Shown here: piece by piece, positions 30,687 through 44,100 of the stretch
Numbering within the stretch: the first letter of the stretch is position 1
Layout of the letters: each line of letters starts with the position of its first letter
Assembly: GCF_000090795.2 (NCBI RefSeq)
Contig: NW_003546282.1
Location: forward strand, 177,424 to 241,423
Reading direction: 5' to 3'
DNA from: Amphimedon queenslandica
Taxonomy: Eukaryota > Porifera > Demospongiae > Haplosclerida > Niphatidae
DNA length: 64,000 nt
Translations under genes and position numbers: made by a program
The notes under the pieces: model-generated
What the model was told of the DNA's origin: nothing
The model's database searches: none
The model's input: the letters and a program-made list of their open reading frames with translations, nothing else

Positions 30687-31655
30687 CTAGCGTCGCTTGT
30701 AGAGACATGGTTTAAGAGTTATGTCTTTGCAGGAGCTACATGGAACACTCTTCTTTCTCAGTTTAAATTCTAAGTCAATGAAAAGCTTGTTCAGACATTT
30801 CTTTCCCGTGAGCTTAAAACCAATCGATTCAACTTGAGACACAAAACTATCAATGGAAGACAGCCGACTTTGAATCTCGTACACTTTGAGGGTTCCTTTA
30901 AGCCTCAATACCCTCCTGGCCTCAATGAAATAATCAACAAGATTAGTCCCCATGAGGGAGAGACAGAACACGCCCACATCAACGCTAGAATCATCAAGAG
31001 GAACATTTGACATATCACACGGTGTGACATACTCATTTACAGCCACAAAATCAAAAGAATGAACAGTATGAGGTACACTCTGAGCCAGTTTTGCTTCCCC
31101 ACACCCAAAATCAGCAATTATTGTCTGAGGTGGTAGTCCTCTTACATACTCAATGAGGTTCTCCAAAGGATTAAGAGGCCATTGATGGACTTGTTCTCTG
31201 AAGCCTTGGTGATACAGGGTAAATAGATGAGGGTCTTCGCTGAAGAGTTTAACAGCGTCAGTGCTTGTACATGTGTAGAGTTTCTCGTTAATCCAGCGAA
31301 ACCTTGCACCTGACATTTTCTTGGCCACTTTATCGGCTAAAGCTGAAGATTTCGATTCTTTCGTCTTTCTTGGACTTTCAACTATTTGAAAATCTACGCT
31401 CTTTTTGTCTTTCTTGGCCTTTATGCTTTTATCACCAGCCAATCGCTTAGACAGTTTAAACTTTTTAACTTTAGTCAGTGAAGGATCAATAGAGGAGTGG
31501 TCATGAACTTTAATGCTTTTGTCTTTCATTTTCTTCTTCTAAAATTAATCAATTAAATACAATAGACATTAAAAATTATTGTTTACCTTTTTTCCAAATA
31601 GACTAATATGAAGCTTTTCATCATCTTCAACGTCCCATTCCACATTTGTGAACAT
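30687..31655 (-). CDS. RRP8: Ribosomal RNA-processing protein 8 (SAM-dependent methyltransferase), 306 aa
   Basis: Two exons, 31655-31587 and 31538-30687 (921 nt). A lysine-rich N-terminus (about 1-90) precedes the RRP8 domain, which begins ARFRWINEKLYTCTSTDAVK and continues FREQVHQWPLNPLENLIEYV. The SAM-binding glycine loop is ADFGCGEAKLA. VPLDDSSVDVGVFCLSLMGTN, IEARRVLRLKG and KVYEIQSRL are the expected motif II-III region. The family (yeast Rrp8, human nucleomethylin) makes m1A in 25S/28S rRNA in the nucleolus and in animals also joins the eNoSC silencing complex. The second exon lacks introns. It is divergent from the coiled-coil gene (122 bp between ATGs) and ends 99 bp before the MTHFD1 ATG. 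Confidence 0.95.
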
Positions 31656-31777
31656 GTCTCACACCATTCAAGAATCAAGTGTCTATATGTCCACGTGAAC
31701 ATGGGCGAGGCTGAACTTACTTGCAAATGCGTGGGCGTTGCAACTTGAGCCACGCCTTAAACAAAACTCAGGGAGCA
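31656..31777. promoter_or_regulatory. Bidirectional promoter between RRP8 and the coiled-coil gene
   Basis: Only 122 bp separate the two start codons. It contains CACGTG (31692-31697) and CCACGCC (31750-31756), the same two motif types found between the F-box gene and HIBCH. Confidence 0.5.
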
Positions 31778-32828
31778 ATGTCTACTACAGATGCACTTGA
31801 TGAAGCCTTGCTCCCTCATCTCAGGCTGGAACCAACCGAAGAGGTGATGGCACAATATAAAGAAAGAAGACTTCAAGAGGTGAACAGAGCTAGACAAGCA
31901 AAGGAAAAGGTAGAGACAGTAGATACTAGAATCCTAGAAACTGCAGTGATCACATCTCTCTACAGCCATTCAGCAGACCCACTGTCAATCAAACCACCAT
32001 TGAAACAGACAATAAGAAAAGACCTGGTATTCTTAAGAGGAATTCAGAAAGATATGCTCCTCCACTTCCTGAAGAACCAGACCCTAATTCAGGTATTGTA
32101 GAACCAATAAACTTCACTGATATCATAATAATATGCAACTAACAGAAGCTAAGTCATTAGTAATAAAGAAACTCCACAGCAATTTGGAGGTTTGGGAAAG
32201 GCAGTTGGAAGAATTGACCAACAAAAAGAAAGAGCAAGGTAATTAAGATGCACATAATGTCTGCTTAGTGATTTTTTGCTATTATAATACAGATGAGCTG
32301 CATAAAAGTGAAATTGAGAAACGAGACAATGAGATAACAGGCCTAAAATCAAACTTGTCTGAAGAAATGAAACAAAGAACTCAAGCAGAGACAAACAATA
32401 AAGAATTGTCAGAAAAACTTGTGAGTTTTTATGTGAAGATGAACTCAAAATTCAATTGCATTACTCTAATAGAATTTCACTGAAATGAAATTAGCTGAAC
32501 AGACACATAATGTAAGTCTATGTAGCTATTACTGTTACACTCTATGCTGTTGGTAATCATAGGCTGAACAACTGAGTGTCAATTTGATGCATTATGAAGC
32601 TCTCTATCAACAAACTGAAGGGCAAAGAAGTGAACTGGTAAATATTCAAGTCCAAGCTATTGTTTTAAGATACTATTGCATATACTTTAGGAAGAGGAGA
32701 ATGGAGAATTAATGAGAAAGGTAGCAATGATAGAAGATATGAAAAGAAGACTCAACGATCAGGTCACTGACTTGCAGGGTCAAGTAGCTATACTGGAACG
32801 AAGATCAGCTATATGTACTATACTGTAA
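31778..32828 (+). CDS. Coiled-coil protein of unknown function, 243 aa
   Basis: Seven exons: 31778-31909, 31966-32092, 32146-32238, 32293-32420, 32473-32511, 32563-32637, 32691-32828 (732 nt, in phase). The first intron is 56 bp, and skipping it restores a proline-rich stretch (KRPGILKRNSERYAPPLPEE) that a simple read-through loses. Residues about 1-44 are charged and helical. From about residue 88 to the end is almost continuous heptad-like coiled coil (VWERQLEELTNKKKEQDEL, then repeated Leu/Glu/Gln segments). No catalytic motif, signal or membrane segment. I do not recognise the family; a centrosomal, ciliary or vesicle scaffold would fit but is a guess. It is convergent with GLB1 (196 bp between stops). 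Confidence 0.8.
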
Positions 32829-33024
32829 CAGTACTATCATTTACTAATGCAATGTGGAGACAGTTTGCATACACATGCACTAATAGTGGAGATTATTTTG
32901 TTTTGACGTTATCAACTTTAATTAAATTAAAAACAAATCAGAGACAAGTTAGAGCAAACATTGGTTTATAAATATAGTCCTAAGACAATACAAACAGCAT
33001 AGACATAGCAATTATCAGCACCAC

Positions 33025-35026
33025 TCACCACCTGACCTCAGCTTCAAAGGCTCGCGTCACTGACAAGCCTAAATCAGGCTTATCCACAAATTGAGTTGAG
33101 CCTTTATTAGGAGCTGAATCAACCTCAAATAGCACAACCCCATTTGTTCCTTTCTTAAGTACAGAAGCAGGTACATACAGGGTCTTTTGAGGTCCCTTCA
33201 CTGGCCAGTAGCGACCAAGGTTAAAATCATTAACAATTGCAACACCTTTTGTCCATTGGTCAGTCAGAAGATATGTATCATTAAGAGTAGAGCCATCAAT
33301 AGTGAATGATGCTTTATAAAATACTGCTGAAGTAGGAGGGGTAGTGCTACCAACCTGGGTAAATTGCAACTCATTTGTATTATTAAGTGGCAATGAGGTA
33401 GTCGTCCAATGAAGTACTTCAACTCCATTCAAATAGACGCCATTTAAGATTCCCTTCTTGTCAGCAATGTAAGAGCCATAATTCACACGTCCCATGTTCT
33501 CTACCAAAATAGCAAGAGATCCTTTGCTGGAGGTTGCATTGAAAGACACACTCATATTCTTTGTAAGTCCTGCAGAACGAAGGAGAGTCCCGACTAGTTG
33601 CCTATTCCAGTATATGGTTGCCCTATCGTGTAGCTCATCAATTGTTAGTGTGACTTGATCAGAGGATGAGAGGGTTATGTCATCAACTGGAGTGTAGAGT
33701 ATGAAACCAAAGTCCTGTTCCATGTCTTCAAAGGTTAGCGGTCGGTCGGCCGTTGTCTGTTTAGTACCTAGCACTTTGAGACTCTCAAATAAATCAGCAT
33801 ACTCATCATAATAAATGTGTCCAGACTTATCCCCATACACAGATACATCAGATTCTATAGGCGGAATTGAAGGAACTGGATGATATTTTTTAATGACCGA
33901 GCGTAACAGGCCGAACTTGTCTGTCATTTCTCCTCTCTCGTTTAGAGGAGCATCATAATCATAGGATGTTGGTTGAGGTTGGTATGACTGTCCACCACAA
34001 TTGGCCCCGTTCCAAAATCCAAAATTGGTACCCCCTTCAAACATGTACATGTTCACGGAAGCATTGAGGGCAAGAATCTTATCAAGAGAAGAAGCAATTT
34101 GATCTCCATTTCTCGTCTGATGAGCCTGGCCCCAGTGATCAAGCCAGCCTGTATAAAACTCTGAATTAACCAATGGACCTTTTGGCTCATACTTGCGTTG
34201 GAAGGCAAAATATCCTTCCGGATTATCAGTAGCTCCAAAATCAACAGTTGCATAAAGAGATGGTATAGTACCACACTTTAGGTATCCATCCCCAGCACCA
34301 TCAGTTGTGAATAGGACCACGTTAGGTCCTAGATACTGACGGAAAGTTGACTCTAAGTGATTCATGTATTTCTGATCACAAGTATAGAAACTGCCGTATT
34401 CATTTTCAACCTGCACAGTGATGATGGGACCTCCGTTTTCATACAAGAGAGGTTTAACGAGTGGAAGGAGTTTACCCATCCATGCATCAACGAGTGAAAG
34501 GTAACTTGGATCGGAGCTACGTAGAGTTGGGGGCGGTTGGTTCCTGAGAGTCCAACTGGGGAATCCCCCCATCTCCCACTCTCCACAGATGTAAGGGCCA
34601 GCACGTAGTATGACCAATAGACCAACATCTTGTGCTGTTTTGAGAAATCCAACTAGATCGTGGTCTCCTTCAAAGTTATAAACTCCTGGAAATGGCTCGT
34701 GAAAGTTCCATGGAACATAGGTCTGGACAGCATTGAGGCCAGCATAGTACATCTTTGAGAGTCTGTCTCTCCAATAATAAGAGGGAACACGGCTGTAATG
34801 CATGCTACCTGATATGTACCTACGAGTTAACGCTTTCATAATTTGTTAGTTTTATAAATACTGGTCTATACCTGAATGGCTGTCCATCTTTTGAGAATGA
34901 ATTGCTGTCATAGTCGATGGTGAATGATCTAGAGTCTACACCAATGAAGAGTGAAGCTCCTGAACAAAGGAAAAGTAGCAAAAACACTTTGCAATGCAGC
35001 CTGGAAAACAGCACAGCAGCGGCCAT
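33025..35026 (-). CDS. GLB1: Lysosomal beta-galactosidase, GH35 family, 649 aa
   Basis: Two exons, 35026-34872 and 34819-33025 (1950 nt). The N-terminus MAAAVLFSRLHCKVFLLLFL is a signal peptide; an in-frame ATG four codons upstream (MSCK) could also start it. The GH35 barrel begins FSKDGQPFRYISGSMHY. The acid/base is Glu192 in VENEYGS and the nucleophile Glu272 in NSEFYTGWLDHWG. Their 80-residue spacing equals that of human Glu188 and Glu268. It removes terminal beta-galactose from glycoproteins, glycosaminoglycans and gangliosides in the lysosome. The C-terminal beta domains are present (NDFNLGRYWPVKGPQKTLYVP). Length is close to human GLB1 (677). One intron only, 52 bp. It is divergent from DARS1 (88 bp between ATGs). 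Confidence 0.95.
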
Positions 35027-35114
35027 TTTGCAACTCATTAGCTTGCTTAACGAATAGGAACATCCCCTTAAACCCTTCTGGACTTTCACGCGAATCCTTT
35101 ATCATATAGAAGTC
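35027..35114. promoter_or_regulatory. Bidirectional GLB1/DARS1 promoter
   Basis: The start codons are 88 bp apart on opposite strands, so both core promoters and leaders must share or overlap this DNA. No TATA box or CACGTG seen. Confidence 0.5.
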
Positions 35115-38100
35115 ATGGCAGATCAAGGGTCAGAAGGGCAAACGGAGGCAGGAGCAGGGTAGGATAAAATGACGGTATTACAATCATTCTATACTGTTGT
35201 ACTAGAGTACATGGGGAACAATGGTCATTGTATTGTAATGTAGGCAATAAGCATGAGGTTGTAAAATTAAGTTTTTATAAATTTAATCATACTTCCATAA
35301 TTATTTTATTTAAGATGTACTAATGTTATATAACGATCATCAATAATATTACTGTTAATATGTCCATGCTATTGAAATTAACGTTTACTTCATTAAAATG
35401 CACTAATTATTAATTATTTTAATCACTATTGTCATCAATCTATCCTCAAATCTATCAGAACACAAATTTTGCGTGCATAAAAATTATCTTCAAAGTTGCT
35501 ATACTTCATCCATGATCTGCTCAGTGTCATTAGAATATTAAAACCTTGAGCTAATGAGAATCCTAACACTCCTAGCTCCATAGTTATTATACAAGTGTCC
35601 TTTGAAGTTCTTTGAGTGTGATATAGCCTGAGGATTGATGATATGAACACCACTAAATTAGTTAAACCACTATAAGAATGTAGGCTAGCTGTAATTGGTT
35701 TTCTTTATTTAAAAGCTGTTCATTTAAAATTTTGGTAATTGTGTAATTTATGTATTCATAATTTTATTATTTTTTTAGTGAAGTGATGTCTAAAAAAGCA
35801 TTGAAGAAACAAGCCAAGCAGGCAAAGAAAGATGAACGAAAGGCCAACGTTGCCTCTAAACTTGTACGTTAAAATAAAGTGAAGCTATAATCTAATCACG
35901 GCTCATTTTTAGGAAGCAGAAGCTGCAGCACGAGATGCACAAGTAAAGAACGAAAGTGTTTTTGTGTTAAGCAATTTCTTTGTGTGTTGTCATGGTCATG
36001 CATGCGCTATTGTTTCTACGTGCCTCAAGGGTGTGTGTGTTTAATAATTGCCAGCATACGGTCCATTGTATAATGGTGTGTCATACATATACATACTTGT
36101 GAGTAAGTGTGTGTGTATGGACTGTTCAAGATATTGGATACGTCTGTATTGTCCCTAGTTATTTATACATGAATCAGTTTGTGTGCCTAACACCAATTAG
36201 CTGATGATTAAGTTGCAATAGATGGTATGGGCTGGTATACTTTGTCCTGGCAACGATGCCCTTTGTTTATCTTTTATTAATATTTTTTTATTTTTAGGAC
36301 GTGTCTAAAGATTGCTATGGTAATTTGCCAATGGCTCAGTCCCAGGAAAAAACAGGTATTATTGCGAGGAAAATTTATACATTATTATTTGATTTGTTGG
36401 CTAATTTTAAAGTCTTTGTTTAGCTTAAATTGTTGTACAATCTGCACACCCTAGTCCCCATACTGTTATGGTTGCTTTTATAATTTGCTATACACTTCAG
36501 CACTTTTTTATTAGTAGTATCACAAATCATATTATCTTGGCTTTGAAGGAAATGAACCATTAAGGCTTACTTTGAACATCTTAAATGAATGCAAATAATT
36601 AAAAATGAATTTGCTAGTTCCTATAGTTCTGTCAATCTGTAAATACCCAAGCAAATATACTGTTTATCCCATAATCACTTTCGTTAGTAAAACTTATACA
36701 ATTAATCCCTAAGTACTGTAAATACTTTTTTGGCTCTTTTATTTCAGATAGAGTTTGGTCTCACATAAAGTACCTTGATTCCAGCAAAGTTGGACAGTCC
36801 GTCCTAGTACGTGGACGCCTTCATGCTAGCAGAGCTACCGGTAATATGAGAGGAAAATATAGAAAGCTATAAATCACACACAAAGAATGTGTAGTGATAA
36901 ATGTATATGCTATATCTCTCATCCTCTTTCAGGTAACATGTGTTTCCTTGTCCTCCGAAGTCAGCAGTACACAGTACAGGCAGTTACTGCTGTTGGTCCA
37001 ACTACTAGCAAACAGATGGTCAGATATGCATCAAAGCAAGTCCACACCTACCATATATACCCACTTCATATCAAATTCATTGTTTATCATTAATAATAAT
37101 GATAGTGTTTATAAGGAATCTATAGTTGATCTGGAGGGAACCGTGTCTGCAGCTCCTGAAAAGATAACAGGCTGTTCGCAGCAGGATGTTGAGTTAGTGG
37201 TTAATAAGGTATGTTAGTAATTTCATGCTATGCATACATTGAGTCATGATTATTACGCATTGTTTCATAACCGGAGACAATTCTATGTCTTCGAGTTCTC
37301 CGTTTTATTTTAATTATTAGAGCTTACCCGAGCCTTTTATGGCATCATAGTGCAGCCCCTTTGCACCCTGTTAAGGTTTGAGAATATGACTTATGTCACA
37401 TGTTTCCATTGTGATTTACCACATTGTGTCTTTAAGCGTAAATAGTAGGGAATAGATTTCTATAGTAGCACTAATGAGAGGTTGTTTTTGTCCTATTATG
37501 ATAGTAAGGAAGGTAGAGAGGAAGAGAATAGACTAATTGAAGGTGTTGCACAAAGTCTTTATTGTGTCTGCTTTCAATTACCAGTCTGTCATGTGATCTG
37601 TGATTTTTGTAGCTATTTTGCGTCAGTCGCTCTGAGCCGCAGCTGCCATTTCAACTTGAAGATGCCATGAGGCCAGAGGGAGCAGAAGAGGTAAGTACAC
37701 TCATTCTCTCATTCAGAGAAAGCCATAATAGTCTATTGTCATTCACATGTACATGTTAGCAAGCATGACTTTATAGTGACGGGGTTGCTGCATACATTAA
37801 ATATTTATCACTTTCGTTTTTCCTGTTCTTATAATTGCATAACGGTCTCACGTTTCATCTGCTCTTAACTAATGGCAATGTTTATAAATAATAATAATTT
37901 GTATATATTACCTGTTCCTCCTCCAGGATGGGCCACAGGTACGTGTCAATCAGGACACTCGTTTGGATAATAGAATCATTGATTTGAGGGTGAGTACATT
38001 TACGTGAGCCATTAAAGTTTTCTTGTTCTGCAGACTGTGACTAATCAGGCCATTTTCCGTGTTGAGGCAGCAATTTGTCGCCTTTTTAGGAATTATCTAA

Positions 38101-41100
38101 CGACGCAAGGATTTGTGGAAATACACACGCCAAAAATAATATCAGGTTATTCATTGCACATGTACATGTAATTGTGGTAGTAGTTGGAACCAGTCTCATG
38201 CAATTATACTTTAAGAGAGCACTTACAATTCTATGATAGAAGTAATATAGTGTATACCATTGTTATAACTTACAAGGAATAAGTTCTTTGCAGAATATCT
38301 CTTTTGTAATCATAAACCCTTTGCATGTGTGATTTGGATTATGTAATAGATGACAAGATAGCGACAGGTAAAATAATATTATCAAGCCATTGAGGTCACT
38401 GATGTACAACCAGTCAAATGTTACAGACTATTCTATCTCTAGATGGTATTGTTAGCTTGATTATTAGAGTCTAATTTATATATCAAAGGTTGAAGTGAAA
38501 TAACTTAGTAGAATTTGACCTTTCTCATAATTTTTTCTTCTTTTTAAATGCAAAAGAATTTGAATTCACCATTACCTAGCTCTCACATGCTGTTGTATTG
38601 GGTGCTTGCTAGTTGCTACAACCAACCTGGCCCTTAAGTTTGAGAACTAGCCTACAAAAGTATTAAGTAATTGACTTAATTTGTGGGTGACCATTACTAA
38701 AGTTTATTGCCTTTGATGTGAGCAATTAAAAGATTGGGCAAGACAAAGAAGAGCCAGTGGGTTCAAGATTGTTTGGTAGAAGAGAGTCATATTACACACT
38801 AGGAATACATTTAAAGACATATATGCAGCTATAAAGCTAGTTCCTCAATTCTTTGTGATAGATTTCATGTCTAGTTGCATGCTGTCAATTATGTATTTGA
38901 TGTCCTTTTATATTGTGGCTATTGACTTATATAGCTGTCAATAGCTTTAGATAAGAGAGCATAATTACGTGTTAAATGTTCTTTCAAAATATAAATAATA
39001 ATTAATTCTCTGAAGTTTATGCAAAGTAGCAGCATGATTTTATTATTTTTTTTGGTAGTGGAAAAAAAGGACAATAAGAGTATGATGAAAGATAGGTAGA
39101 TAGATGGATAGGTATGCAATAAGGTCTACATGCAATAATAATAATTGTTATAAATTCGATGTAGTTACTGGGAACGTGACAAATGGCATATTCCCAGTAG
39201 TGTTTCTTAGCATTGGAGGTAACTGTGAAGCTGGTTCTGATGTTTGCTTGGCTCTAATCCACAGGGAGAGCGTCATATTTGCATCTTTCAGTAATCTCCT
39301 AAGACTGTTTATTTCTGCTTTTAGCACTTCGATCTCTTGCTTGAGCTTGTGATTCTCTTGAATGGCATCCTTAGCCTTTAAGAGCTCTTCATCAACCTTT
39401 TGTTTCTTTGTCTCTCTGGATCGCTTTGCTGCAATGTTGTTCTTACGTCGTCTCTCCCAGTACTTATCGTCTTTTTTCTCGTTTGGGATTGGGTTTCTTG
39501 GCCTCTTCCTCTTTGGCCTGTCGTCCTCGTAGTCCTCTGTATCAGTGTGATCACTGATTGCCGATGATCTATTGCTATCTACAGCTGAGATCATGGCATG
39601 ACTATTCAGGAACGATGCATCTTCTGGACTGCTGGAGCTACCTGTAGTACCGAGAGACTTGTCATTTTGCAAACCTGCCATTGCAGCAAGCGAAGATGAT
39701 GAGCTAGCCCCTCCGGCCATATTGCTCCACTGATGCTGGAATGATGCTAAAAATGAAGAGGGGGATGGTGAGGGAGTAGGAGATGGTAATAATAAAGCCG
39801 AGTATGCATGTGTGCCAATACTAGGGTGACCACTGCTTCTGCATGGGAAAAAATTTGGCGGCTTAAAAACCATTTCGGTATTGCTAGTGGTAGAATAGCA
39901 ACATGCAGGAGCTAGTCCCTGGAAGCTTGAGACCTGAGAGGCGTTACTATACATGTGTGGGATTGAGCTGCAGAAAAAGCTGTCTATTTATACCCAGGAC
40001 CACTAGCAACTTAGGGGGAGGGGCATTGCTTATAAATGCTTGCAAAATGTTGCATAAATTATGTGTCTTACCAAACAGTCCAAGGTCTTCCTGTCCATTT
40101 AGAAATAGTCCATTGGAGCCCACACATAGGTTCTTGCTTGAACTGTCATCCATGTAGAGGTTCTGGTCTGTATAAGGCTGAAGTAAGAGTGCCAGCTTTG
40201 CTGCTCGGAGAGAAAACAGTAGATCTAGTAGAGCCCGCTTGCAAAGAGGTCAGAGAATTGGGCACTGGAGGAGTCTCGGTGTTGTGATGGCGACTCGTAT
40301 TGCATGAATGATATATATAGTGTTTTCCCATCACTATGCTTCGAGAGCTGTAGAGAGAAAACGACTTGTGTTTTACGTCACGGGCTCTGTCTGGCTTAGC
40401 TGATGACGAGGCGGAGGTGTTTTACGGGCATTTAAGTCAGTATACTTTTTAAATTACTGAGTAAAAACGCGGAGATTTCTAGTAGTTTACTGACGTGACG
40501 TCATTCACGCGGCTCTAGCCTTAACCTCGTGTTCTGGTGTGTGCTGTACTCTGTAATGCAGTTCACTGTACACAAATGGAAGCCACATGATCATTATGCA
40601 TTTGTTTTTCCTTAATACATGCACTCTACACATACACTCTACACATACACAGCTGCAAGTGAAGGTGGAGCTAATGTATTTGAAGTCTCATACTTTAAAG
40701 GTGAGGAATTTAGTATCCTGCACAATTAAGCCTTGCATAAATAATTTCCGAACATGCATTCATGATCGAAATCAAGAAATGAAACCATTATTATTTTTTC
40801 TGCAGGACAAGCCTATCTTGCCCAGAGTCCTCAGCTCTACAAGCAAATGGCAATTGCTGCAGATTTTGATAAAGTTTTCACCATAGGTGCAGGTATGTAC
40901 GTATTGAACAGTGCATCATAAAGTTAAGTATAGCTACGATTGCATCAATACCATTATTCCATTGATTATTGTCTAAGAAATAGTTACTTATTACTGATTG
41001 CTTTGTTTTGTGGTTGTCGCGCCTTTTAATTGATTTTTGTTTTAACTTTATTTTGAAATGCATACTTCTGTAAATTTAATGAATTATAGACGTTTTGGCT

Positions 41101-44100
41101 TCAGTTGGTTGTGTTCATGTGTATGTGGTGATGACTGTTGCAGTGGGTTATGTAACAATTAGTGGCATAACATGTGGCGGGCTGAGGGACTTTATTTTGT
41201 TTCATTTGTTTATTCCTATAAATGGAATTATGAATGCTATCTTTGGAAAGTTACCGTAGTAATACTTTATCCTATAATAACAAAGATCTGTAGCGTAACC
41301 TTCCTTAATGGATACTCTCTATATAGCGTACACCTCCATTTAACAGACAGCACCTAGTGTACCAATTGCATTCCTTACTGTATAAAATAGCCTCCACATA
41401 AAGGACACCTCTGTATGACAGAGACACTTTCTTGTACTGAAGCGTCCATTATTATACTGTAGTAGCATGATTGGAACTATTATGCAATTTGTTGATGGTT
41501 TAAAACAGCAGATCAAGTGTTGCCTCAGTGTGTGTGCATACTTGTGGTGCTAATTACGAGTAGAGTATTCCTTGGCTTTTGCTGTGTGTGGTATATTTAG
41601 CAAACATTTGATCAATAAGGGCATTTTTGTGTCCAAACATGTTTGAAAAGAAGACTTCCACCTTAAAACACTTGAGAAGTGATGATATTGTGTGACATTC
41701 ATGTTCACTAGCGTAATTATGATCCTGCTACTGGGGCAACATTGAGAGACGCAAGTAGATCGTAGTGAAGTTTATTATTTGTTCAATAATACATTTAAAA
41801 CTTGACATAACAAACTTGGTGCTTTTCAACTAGTACTCAATACATTGGTACTGCAATTTAAAACTAATTATTATTAAGGTTCTGCCCATTCATAGCTAAT
41901 GCATGACATTTATTGTGGACTTGTGGTAGACTTTTTAAAATTATAATTTTTGATCGTTTGATTAGAAGCAATACAATTATGTTTGCTTTTGCAAGAATCT
42001 GGGCAATAGAATTTTATAAATTACCACACACGGAGCTACATGTATATTCAATACATGATTCACTTTACAAACCAGACCAACTGGAATGAACAACATATGG
42101 CTATGCCCATTTTATAAATCCATTCTTTGATAATCATTTTAAAATCCTATCATAGAGAACACTCAAATTTCCTTAATTTTTTTTGTGTCTGGCATTAAAG
42201 TGGCATACTAGTCATATTGGCACCTCTCTCTCCATTAATGGACATTGGCAACCATACAATAGTAACATTGCAGTTGTCATAGTAACCAGGTTGTCATAGC
42301 CACTATGTTGTCATGGTCACTCAGTTATGTCTGTTGCCATGGTCACCTTGTCTAGTCTGTTGTTTTAATGGCATGAGTGTTTTGTGGGTTTAAATCACAT
42401 TGTACCCCATAGTACACTGTGGCATAGGCTAGAAGCAAACTGTGATTATTTGGTATGGCATGCATGGTTACTTATAACTTGTAAATACTATGTACTTCAT
42501 CATTGTTTCATTTTTTGGGCGTGAGCCTGAGGGCATTGCATCAAAGATAGTTAAGAGAATTTTCATAATTTTTCTGATGCATGTACATGTACTTATGTTG
42601 TGCAGAAAGTTTAAGCTAGTTCCAATCAAAATTGGATTTTTCATGAGTTGCTCCAAAATCAAGTAAAAGTCCCTGTACTATAGTACAGGCACTTTGGCCA
42701 AATTTCACCAAAATTGAAAAGTAAAAAATTCTCCATTTTTATAATTTTTTCTGATGCATATACATGTACTTATGTTGTGTAGAAAGTTTGAACTGGTTCT
42801 GATCAAATATGAATTTTTACTAATTTTTTTGCTCTAAATTTGGGAAAAGTTTCTGTACTACATACAGTACATGGTCTTGGGCCAAATTAAAAAATAAAAA
42901 ATTTCATTTTAAATTTTTTGATGAATATACATGTATTTATGTTGCGTAGAAAGTTTGAGCTGGAAAATTGGAATTTTTATGAATTTTTAAAGTTGCTAAA
43001 ATTGAAGACCTTAGCTCCAGGTATACCTCTACATTGTAGAGTGCCTTGGTTTTCCAGCAATTCTCAAATACATTTTATTATGCGAATTAAGTAATAGCCT
43101 ACCCATTAACTAGCCCTTTAATGGTACTAGCAGTACAATAATGTCTTGAGGCTATTGACATGCTTTCATAATTGTTGCAATTATTTCTTTATTCGGCTTC
43201 TGCAAATATTTATGTTTTGTAATCCAATCTCTTAGGATGCAAAGATCGCAATGGTTTCTTTGTCTTAAAAATGCATTATTGGTACACTAGCTTCTGTTCA
43301 TTCTAATATTTTAAAACAATGTAAATTCAGTATTTAATTGAGAAAATGCCCAAGCTAAATTACTGTTGCCATCAATTGATTAACTGCTCATTGCGTTGGT
43401 ATAAAAATAGCTCCAACTTTTTTTAAAAATAGCTCCAACTTTCTACAAAGCATAAGGAGCATTGATATGAAAATTAAAGGAGTATTTAATGTTCTCTTTT
43501 TTAGTTTTTCGTGCTGAAGATTCAAACACTCACAGACATTTATGTGAATTTGTTGGGCTCGATCTTGAAATGGCATTTAATGAGCATTATCATGAGGTAA
43601 CTTTATATCAAAAATCAACTCTCCTAAAAGTCCTTAATCAATGTCTTCTCCACTCATCTCTCAACGCTTGCATACCATCTCATTCTCTCAAAATATACAA
43701 TTTATTTGCAACAATTAACACAAACAACAACATACATGTATTGTAGGTGATTCGTGTTATTGGGGATATGTTCATTGCAATATTCAAAGGCTTACAGGAA
43801 GAGTGAGTCTCATTACGATCCAATGACTGTCTGCTAATTATCCAATTTGTCTGAATCTGCCTCTAATTGAATCAAGATTGCTAATAATTCATTAATTTAA
43901 AGAACCTTTTGAGTAATCTGTGTAAAGTCTCGTAATAATAATATTTATACAAATTATACCTAATTATACGTTTTCCTTATCCCCATTAGCATGCTTTTCT
44001 CACACATTCTTAACATCTTTTCCTTGTTTGTGTGTTGTTGTTTATCATTTTATTCATTAATTACTGCTGTCATGTGACTTCTCTCTCTTGGCAGATGTCA

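Noticed and set aside
31721-32101. Continuous 126-codon frame at the start of the coiled-coil gene
   Set aside because: Reading straight through misses a 56-bp intron (31910-31965); splicing it gives a better proline-rich peptide and the correct phase into the next exon.
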